NCBI GenBank assembly: GCA_007119795.1
Contig: SKOZ01000001.1
Coordinates: 1 to 39,088 of the forward strand
Direction: 5' to 3'
Origin: Planctomycetales bacterium
Lineage (GTDB): Bacteria; Planctomycetota; Planctomycetia; Pirellulales; Thermoguttaceae
Length of the DNA stretch: 39,088 bases
Part shown: in pieces, positions 33,799 through 39,088 of the stretch
How the letters are laid out: every line of letters starts with the position of its first letter
Numbering within the stretch: the first letter of the stretch is position 1
Made by a program: the position numbers and the translations under genes
Notes under the pieces: model-generated
The model's database searches: none
What the model saw: only the letters and a program-made list of their open reading frames with translations
Told to the model about the DNA's origin: nothing

Positions 33799-35547
33799 GT
33801 GAGAATGCGATTTCGCTGCAGCCTGCGCCGCCCCCCGGCGAGGGCCGATCGGTGGCCCGGGACGGCGGCCGGAGCCCAAGGCGCCGCCCTGGTGCTGGTG
33901 GCCCTCCTCGTTGCCCTGCTGACCGCGCCTTCGGCATGGGCAGAAGAAGGGCTGCCCATGTTCATCGACGTCACCGAGGAGGCGGGGCTGCTGGAGGCCA
34001 AGCACAGCTTCGGCGATTTCAACTTGAGCAACATCGTCGAGGGGACCGGCGCCGGAGCGGCGTTCTTCGATTACGACGGCGACGGCCTCATGGACATCTA
34101 CCTGCCCAACGGCACGTGGACCCGCGACGTCAACGACAACCGCGGCCGCTCGCTCCACGGCCGGCTCCGCAATTATCTCTTCCGCAACAACGGCGACGGC
34201 ACCTTCACCGACGTTACCGAGGCCGCAGGCGTCGCCGATGCCGACAGCTTCGGCTTCGGCGTCTCCGCCGTGGACTACAACGACAACGGGCACATCGACC
34301 TCTACGTCCTCAATTACGGCCGCAACACGCTGTACCGCAACAACGGCGACGGCACGTTCACCGACGTCTCCGCCGAGTCGGGCCTCGACGACCCCCGCTG
34401 GAGCCTCGCCGCCCCCTGGTTCGACTACAACGGCAGCGGCCTCATGGACGTGTACGTCGCCAATTACCTCGAATACGACGCGGGGGCCTTCCGCGATTTC
34501 TACCCGGGAGAGGGCTTTCCGGGGCCCTTAGCGTACTATGGTCAGCCGGACGCCCTCTACCGCAACAACGGCGACGGCACCTTCACCGACGTCACCCACG
34601 AGGCCGGCATCTACCAGGCCGAGGGCCGCGCCATGAGCGCCGCCGTGGCCGACCTCAACGGCAACGGGCTCCTGGACGTCTACGTGGCCAACGACGCCAT
34701 GGAGAACTACTACTTCCGCAACCAGGGCGACGGCACCTTCGTCGAGGACGCCCTGGTCCGCGGCCTGGCCTTCGGCGAGGGGGGGCAGGGAGTCTCTTCC
34801 ATGGGCCCCGCCGTCGGCGACGTGAACCGCAACGGGCTCCTCGACCTCTACATCCCCGACATGAACTACGGCTGCCTGCTCATCAACCGCGGCGAATACT
34901 TCGAGGACCGCACGGCGCAGTCGAACCTGGCCGTGGTCTGCGGGCAGTACACCGGCTGGGGCGGTTTGCTCTTCGACTACGACAACGACGGCTACCTGGA
35001 CGTCTTCGTCTCCAACGGCGACGCGCACTTCGAGTTCCCCGAGGAAGACGTCCTCATGCGCAACGACGGCACGGGCAACTTCGTCGACGTAGCCCGCTAT
35101 TCGGGCGACTATTTCGCCCGCCGCTACGTAGGCCGCGGCTCGGCCTTCGGCGACTTCGACAACGACGGCCACCTCGATCTTCTGATCGTCAACCTCAACG
35201 ATCATCCCCGGCTGCTCCGCAACGAGGGCGGCAGCGGCAACCATTGGCTCAAGGTCCAGCCCATGCTCCCCGGCGGCCGCTCGCTGGCCATCGGCGCCAC
35301 GGTGGTGGTCTCCGTGGGGCCCCTGCGGCAGGTCTATCCGGTGATCCCCGTCAGCGGCTACATCTCCCAGAACGACCCCCGGGCGCATTTCGGCTTGGGA
35401 GAGGCGACCGTGGCCGACCGCGTCGAGATCCGTTGGGCGGACGGCACGGAAACCGCGCTCACCAACGTGCCGGCCAACCAGACGCTGCGCGTGGTGCAGG
35501 ATTCCCCCGGTCTTCCAGCCCTCCAGAGTGTTTCCCGGAGCGAGTAG
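33799..35547 (+). CDS. FG-GAP/ASPIC-UnbV (CRTAC1-like) secreted propeller
   Basis: A 582-aa exported protein. The start is GTG 33799, with GGAG 8 bases upstream. A signal peptide ends at AWA (residue 48). Seven calcium-loop FG-GAP/VCBS repeats follow: DYDGDGLMDIYL, DYNDNGHIDLYV, DYNGSGLMDVYV, DLNGNGLLDVYV, DVNRNGLLDLYI, DYDNDGYLDVFV and DFDNDGHLDLLI. Several are preceded by LYRNNGDGTFTDVT, so a seven-bladed Ca-binding propeller is likely. The C-terminus is the ASPIC/UnbV domain (HWLKVQPMLPGGRSLAIGAT, HFGLGEATVADRVEIRWADG). It is a binding or scaffold protein rather than an enzyme as far as can be seen. It lies 51 bases after the HzsA-like gene and 18 before the multiheme cytochrome gene. Confidence 0.88.
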   Translation: MRMRFRCSLRRPPARADRWPGTAAGAQGAALVLVALLVALLTAPSAWAEEGLPMFIDVTEEAGLLEAKHSFGDFNLSNIVEGTGAGAAFFDYDGDGLMDIYLPNGTWTRDVNDNRGRSLHGRLRNYLFRNNGDGTFTDVTEAAGVADADSFGFGVSAVDYNDNGHIDLYVLNYGRNTLYRNNGDGTFTDVSAESGLDDPRWSLAAPWFDYNGSGLMDVYVANYLEYDAGAFRDFYPGEGFPGPLAYYGQPDALYRNNGDGTFTDVTHEAGIYQAEGRAMSAAVADLNGNGLLDVYVANDAMENYYFRNQGDGTFVEDALVRGLAFGEGGQGVSSMGPAVGDVNRNGLLDLYIPDMNYGCLLINRGEYFEDRTAQSNLAVVCGQYTGWGGLLFDYDNDGYLDVFVSNGDAHFEFPEEDVLMRNDGTGNFVDVARYSGDYFARRYVGRGSAFGDFDNDGHLDLLIVNLNDHPRLLRNEGGSGNHWLKVQPMLPGGRSLAIGATVVVSVGPLRQVYPVIPVSGYISQNDPRAHFGLGEATVADRVEIRWADGTETALTNVPANQTLRVVQDSPGLPALQSVSRSE

Positions 35548-35565
35548 GTCTTCGAAGGTATGACG

Positions 35566-38421
35566 ATGCGACGTGCCATGCGATGGGTGCTGCCGGCTCT
35601 GCTCGCCACTTGGGCGCCGGGGCTCGCCGCGGCCCAACAGCCCGACCCGTTCTACGTCGGCGCCCAGGTCTGCGCCACCTGCCACCAGTACCAGCACAAC
35701 CACTGGCAGATGACCGCCCACGCCCGGGCCTACTCGGCGCTCGCCCGGCCGGAAGCCCGCGAGATCACCGCCCTGAGCGGGCTCCGCCTCGAACCCCACC
35801 AGTCGAACATCTGCCTGGGGTGCCACGCCACGGGTGCCGAGGCGGAGTACTGGGAAAAAGACGTCACCTTCCACATGGAGCAGGGGCTCCAGTGCGGCAA
35901 GTGCCACGGCCGCGGCAGCGAGCATGTCGACGCCCACCTCCGCAGCGACCAGCGGGCCATCGAGCGCAACCGCATGCGGGTACCGACGATCCAGGACTGC
36001 CGGCACTGCCACCAGGAAAAGGGGACCCACGACGCCGTCCTCAACCGCCCCCGGATGGACCTCGAGCGGGCTTGGGAGCGCATCGCCCATCCCACTCCCG
36101 ATAACTGGGAACGCCGCGAGCCGGCCCCCCTGCCGCCTCCCGCCGACAGCTCCGGACGCACGCCTCAGCACATCGGTACGATGGGCTGCGCCGAGTGCCA
36201 CAAGGGCCCCGAGTTCGGCTATCAGTTCAGCGTCTGGCAGCGGAGCGCCCATGCGCAGGCCTACGCCTCTCTCGCCACGCCGCGGGCCTACGAGATCGCC
36301 GAGCAGATGGGCGTGACCGGCGATCCCCAGCGCGCCCGCGAGTGCCTCCAGTGCCACACCACCGCCTACCACGATCCCGCGGGCGGCTTCGAAGACACCT
36401 TCCACATCACCGAGGGCGTCGGCTGCGAGGCCTGCCACGGCCCCGGGAGCGATTACTGGCCCGAACCGATCATGCAGGACCCGGTCGCGGCCCGATCCGC
36501 GGGGCTCCGCGACGTCGACCGCCACACCTGCCTCCGCTGCCACGACAACCCCCACAACGATCCGGACGCGGATCCCTTCGACTACGTCGCCGCCCTGGCA
36601 GCCATCGCCCATCCCAACGAGCCGCCGAAGATCGTCGAGGAGCCCGTCTATAAGACGCCCGTGAACTTGGCCCTGAATCCGGATGCCAGCGAACTCTACG
36701 TCGTCTGCGAGGCCTCCGACTCGGTGATCGTCGTCGACGTGGCGCGGCGGCGGAAGGTGGCCGAGATCGCCGTGGGCCACCACCCCGTCGACGTCGCCTT
36801 CAGCCCCGACGGCAAGCGGGCCTTCGTCACCAACTGGCACGACGACACCGTCTCCGTGATCCACGTCCCGGCGCGCAAGGCGATGGAGGTGATCGCCGTG
36901 GGCAACGAGCCGCGGGGGCTGCTCACCGACCGCGAGGGCCGTTACCTCTACGTGCTCAACACCTCCGGCTACGACATCTCCGTCATCGACCTGGCCACGC
37001 TCGAGGAGACCAAGCGCCTGGCTGCCTGCCGCGGGCCCTGGTTGTCGGCCCTCTCTGCCGATGGCGCCCGGATGTACGTAACGAATCACCTGCCGCGGTT
37101 GGGGGAGATCCGCACGACCTCCATTTCGGAAGTTACGGTGATCGACACGGAGCGGGCCATGGTGGAGAACCGGGTCGAGGTGCCGGACTCGAACCTCATC
37201 CTGGGTGTCGACTCGCATCCGAGCGGCGAGTTCGCCCTGGTGACCCTGGCGCGGACGAAGAACCTCGTCCCCATGACGCGGCTCATGCAGAACTGGACGA
37301 TCACCAACGGCCTGGGCATCATCTGGGCCGACGGTCGCGTCGACCAGATTCTGCTCGACGAGCCCATGCTGGCCTTCCCCGATCCTGCCTCAACCGCCTT
37401 CACCCCCGACGGCCGCCTGGCCCTGGTCACCAGCGCCACCACGCACCGCGTGGCCGTGGTCGACGTGGAAAAGATGCTCGACGTCCTCCGCTCCGCCTCG
37501 GACTACGACCGCGAACACGTGATCCCCAACCACGTGGGTCCGGCCACCGAATTCGTCATCAAGCAGATCCCCACCGAGCACTCGCCGCGGGGGATCGTAA
37601 TCACACCCGAAGGCTGCACGGCCTTCGTGGCCAACGCCCTGGACGATTCGCTCACCGTCATCGACCTGGAATCGCTGGAAGCCGTAGAGCGGATCGACTT
37701 GGGCGGACCGCAGGTCATTACACAGACACGGTACGGGGAGCGGCTCTTCCACGACGCGCAGATTACCTTCCGCCGGCAGTTCTCGTGCCATACGTGCCAC
37801 CCCGGCGGGCACATCGACGGCATCGTCTACGACATCGAGGCCGACGGCATCGGCACCGATCATGTCGACAACCGCACCCTCCGGGGCATCCTCGATACGG
37901 CCCCCTTCAAGTGGTCGGGCCTCAATCCCAGCTTCTCGCGGCAATGCGGGGCGCGGCTCTCCGTCTTCTTTACCCGTGTGGCCCCCTTCAACGACGAGGA
38001 GCTGGCCGCGCTGGACCGCTTCATCTGCACCATCCCCCGCCCCCCCAACCGCTACCGCCCCCTGGGCGCCGAGCTGACCGACTCCCAGCGCCGCGGCCGC
38101 GAGATGTTCTACCGCACGCGGACCAACGACGGCCGCGAGATTCCCGAGCGGCTGCGGTGCCAAACCTGCCACCCCCCGCCCTACTACACCGACCGCCAGA
38201 TACACGACGTGGGGACGCAGGGGCCGCGGGATACGATTGCCGAGTTCGACACCCCCCATCTGAATAACATCTACGATTCGGCGCCCTACCTCCACGACGG
38301 CCGCGCCCATACGCTGGAGGAGATCTGGACCGTCCACAACGACCACGATACCCACGGCATCACCAACGATATGACCAAAGATGAGCTCAACGATTTGATC
38401 GAATTCCTCAAGACCCTGTGA
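35566..38421 (+). CDS. Decaheme cytochrome: c554-like, YVTN propeller and MauG-like fusion
   Basis: A 951-aa exported protein. The ATG at 35566 is chosen because GAAGG lies 7 bases upstream; ATG 35560 would have a gap of 1. A signal peptide ends near AAAQQ. Eight CXXCH sites lie in the first 330 residues (starting at Cys36, 83, 110, 145, 208, 260, 287 and 322), in a cytochrome c554-like arrangement (VCATCHQYQHNHWQMTAHA). A YVTN beta-propeller follows to about 720 (VNLALNPDASELYVV, VDVAFSPDGKRAFVTN, RGLLTDREGRYLYVLN). The last part carries two more sites (Cys741, Cys865) in a di-heme peroxidase/MauG-like domain (DNRTLRGILDTAPFKW, DTPHLNNIYDSAPYLHDGRA). Expected location: periplasm or cell surface. 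Role inferred: electron transfer coupled to an oxidation. Confidence 0.87.
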   Translation: MRRAMRWVLPALLATWAPGLAAAQQPDPFYVGAQVCATCHQYQHNHWQMTAHARAYSALARPEAREITALSGLRLEPHQSNICLGCHATGAEAEYWEKDVTFHMEQGLQCGKCHGRGSEHVDAHLRSDQRAIERNRMRVPTIQDCRHCHQEKGTHDAVLNRPRMDLERAWERIAHPTPDNWERREPAPLPPPADSSGRTPQHIGTMGCAECHKGPEFGYQFSVWQRSAHAQAYASLATPRAYEIAEQMGVTGDPQRARECLQCHTTAYHDPAGGFEDTFHITEGVGCEACHGPGSDYWPEPIMQDPVAARSAGLRDVDRHTCLRCHDNPHNDPDADPFDYVAALAAIAHPNEPPKIVEEPVYKTPVNLALNPDASELYVVCEASDSVIVVDVARRRKVAEIAVGHHPVDVAFSPDGKRAFVTNWHDDTVSVIHVPARKAMEVIAVGNEPRGLLTDREGRYLYVLNTSGYDISVIDLATLEETKRLAACRGPWLSALSADGARMYVTNHLPRLGEIRTTSISEVTVIDTERAMVENRVEVPDSNLILGVDSHPSGEFALVTLARTKNLVPMTRLMQNWTITNGLGIIWADGRVDQILLDEPMLAFPDPASTAFTPDGRLALVTSATTHRVAVVDVEKMLDVLRSASDYDREHVIPNHVGPATEFVIKQIPTEHSPRGIVITPEGCTAFVANALDDSLTVIDLESLEAVERIDLGGPQVITQTRYGERLFHDAQITFRRQFSCHTCHPGGHIDGIVYDIEADGIGTDHVDNRTLRGILDTAPFKWSGLNPSFSRQCGARLSVFFTRVAPFNDEELAALDRFICTIPRPPNRYRPLGAELTDSQRRGREMFYRTRTNDGREIPERLRCQTCHPPPYYTDRQIHDVGTQGPRDTIAEFDTPHLNNIYDSAPYLHDGRAHTLEEIWTVHNDHDTHGITNDMTKDELNDLIEFLKTL

Positions 38422-38448
38422 CAGCAGCCCGCACCCGCATCCGTCCCT

Positions 38449-38501
38449 GCCCTCTCCTTCTGGGAGAGGGCGGCGGCGAAGCCGCCGGGTGAGGGGCACC
38501 C
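38449..38501. repeat. Three adjacent hairpins (dispersed repeat type)
   Basis: Hairpin 1 pairs GCCCTCTCC (38449-38457) with GGAGAGGGC (38463-38471). Hairpin 2 is CGGCGGC, loop GAA, GCCGCCG (38471-38487). Hairpin 3 is GGGTG, loop AGGGG, CACCC (38487-38501). This sequence type recurs between genes in many high-GC genomes. It lies 27 bases beyond the multiheme gene and may end that transcript. Confidence 0.65.
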
Positions 38502-38671
38502 GGAAACGCACAATAACGCACCTTAGAAAGGCACGGCTCCCTGATCGCCCGTTACCCTAGCCCTCGCTCAGCGGCAGAGGGAACCCTGGCCTCGCCTTGG
38601 CAGAACTTGACCCCAGAGTACGGCCTGCTTTCCCCATAACAGCTTCGTTCCCCATTCCCAGGAGTCCTGCA

Positions 38672-39088
38672 ATGCATCCCGCCCGGCTGTTCCTCAGTGC
38701 GCTGGCCTTAGCGGTCCTCGCCGCGGGAAGCGCCAGGGGAGAGGCGACGTCCAGCGAAAGCGGCGAGGTGGCCCTCCCCTACGTCTACACGAACTGGCGG
38801 CACTTCACCGTCGAAGACGGTCTGCCCAACAACCACATCTTCGCCGTGAAGGCCCATGGCCCCCATGTCTGGATCGGCACCGAGGACGGCCTGGCCTGCC
38901 TGGACAAGCGGACCGGCGAAATCCGCGTCTGGCGGGAGGAAGACGGCCTCCCCTGGCGGGTGGTCACCGCCATCGACGTCGACAAGCGGACCGGCGACGT
39001 CTGGCTGGGGCTCTTCGGCGGCGGCCTGGTCCGCTTCAGCGGCGGCCGCTTCGACCACTTCAACCAGCTCAACAGCGGCCTGGTCAAC
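38672..39088 (+). CDS. Two-component-type Reg_prop propeller protein, 3'-truncated
   Basis: The frame starts at ATG 38672 and is open to the window end (139 codons), so the C-terminus is missing. AGGAG lies 7 bases upstream of the ATG. The signal peptide is LFLSALALAVLAAGSARG. The visible mature part carries two-component regulator propeller repeats: WRHFTVEDGLPNNHIFAVKA, VWIGTEDGLACLDKRTGEIR, VWREEDGLPWRVVTAIDV, then DVWLGLFGGGLVRFSGGRF. Such propellers are usually the periplasmic sensor part of hybrid histidine kinases, but some planctomycete members are stand-alone secreted proteins; the rest of the gene would decide. It lies 250 bases after the cytochrome operon on the same strand and might regulate it. 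Confidence 0.82.
   Translation, partial: MHPARLFLSALALAVLAAGSARGEATSSESGEVALPYVYTNWRHFTVEDGLPNNHIFAVKAHGPHVWIGTEDGLACLDKRTGEIRVWREEDGLPWRVVTAIDVDKRTGDVWLGLFGGGLVRFSGGRFDHFNQLNSGLVN

Noticed and set aside
34528..37218. 896-codon open frame opposite the CRTAC1-like and decaheme genes
   Set aside because: Its composition mirrors the antisense of repeated Asp/Asn/Gly codons; the plus strand has CXXCH and FG-GAP repeats.
31801..38421. Anammox hydrazine synthase cluster
   Set aside because: Only an HzsA-like protein is present; there are no HzsB/C, hydrazine dehydrogenase or hydroxylamine oxidoreductase genes, so anammox metabolism is not supported.

Overview
This 39 kb window is high-GC bacterial chromosome that most resembles a planctomycete, probably of the Pirellulales or a thermophilic relative. 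The assignment is inferred from gene content and was not tested by any search. The pointers are a SpoVG protein carrying a zinc ribbon, a BBP2-type beta-barrel porin with a Cys-rich linker, many PQQ-like, YVTN, FG-GAP and Reg_prop beta-propellers on secretion signals, a HzsA-related cytochrome, Tat-targeted barrel proteins, and small conserved proteins of planctomycete type. I saw no tRNA, rRNA, CRISPR array, insertion sequence or phage gene.

Layout. 1-3633 (+) holds the end of a polytopic membrane protein, dprA, and a Tat-type secreted barrel protein. 4102-11509 (+) is a tightly coupled three-gene operon whose genes overlap by 4 bases: a membrane-anchored TPR/PQQ-propeller protein, a TPR plus family-5 solute-binding protein, and a secreted protein of unknown function. 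11530-12708 (-) is an aldolase-like barrel protein. 12709-13916 is a 1.2 kb stretch with no convincing gene; it contains a perfect 11-bp hairpin and a terminator-like signal. 13917-21177 (-) runs, in transcription order, as a coiled-coil protein, a PQQ lipoprotein, a doubtful small ORF, an RND adaptor and an RND pump, with an 84-aa protein beyond. 21548-23079 (-) is ispE-spoVG behind a good sigma70-type promoter. 23500-27046 (+) holds a DedA/YqaA-like membrane protein, hemE and the porin. 27136-30355 (-) is ftsH then sppA. 30737-31597 (+) is a Tat-targeted aldo/keto reductase.

The most unusual block is 31801-39088 (+). It holds a HzsA-related propeller cytochrome with two CXXCH sites, a seven-repeat FG-GAP/CRTAC1-like secreted propeller, and a very large secreted cytochrome that fuses an eight-heme c554-like module, a YVTN propeller and a two-heme MauG/peroxidase-like module. 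Behind these begins a Reg_prop propeller sensor cut by the window edge. The first three probably form one operon for an extracytoplasmic redox or electron-transfer process with no obvious named counterpart. The substrate cannot be read from the sequence.
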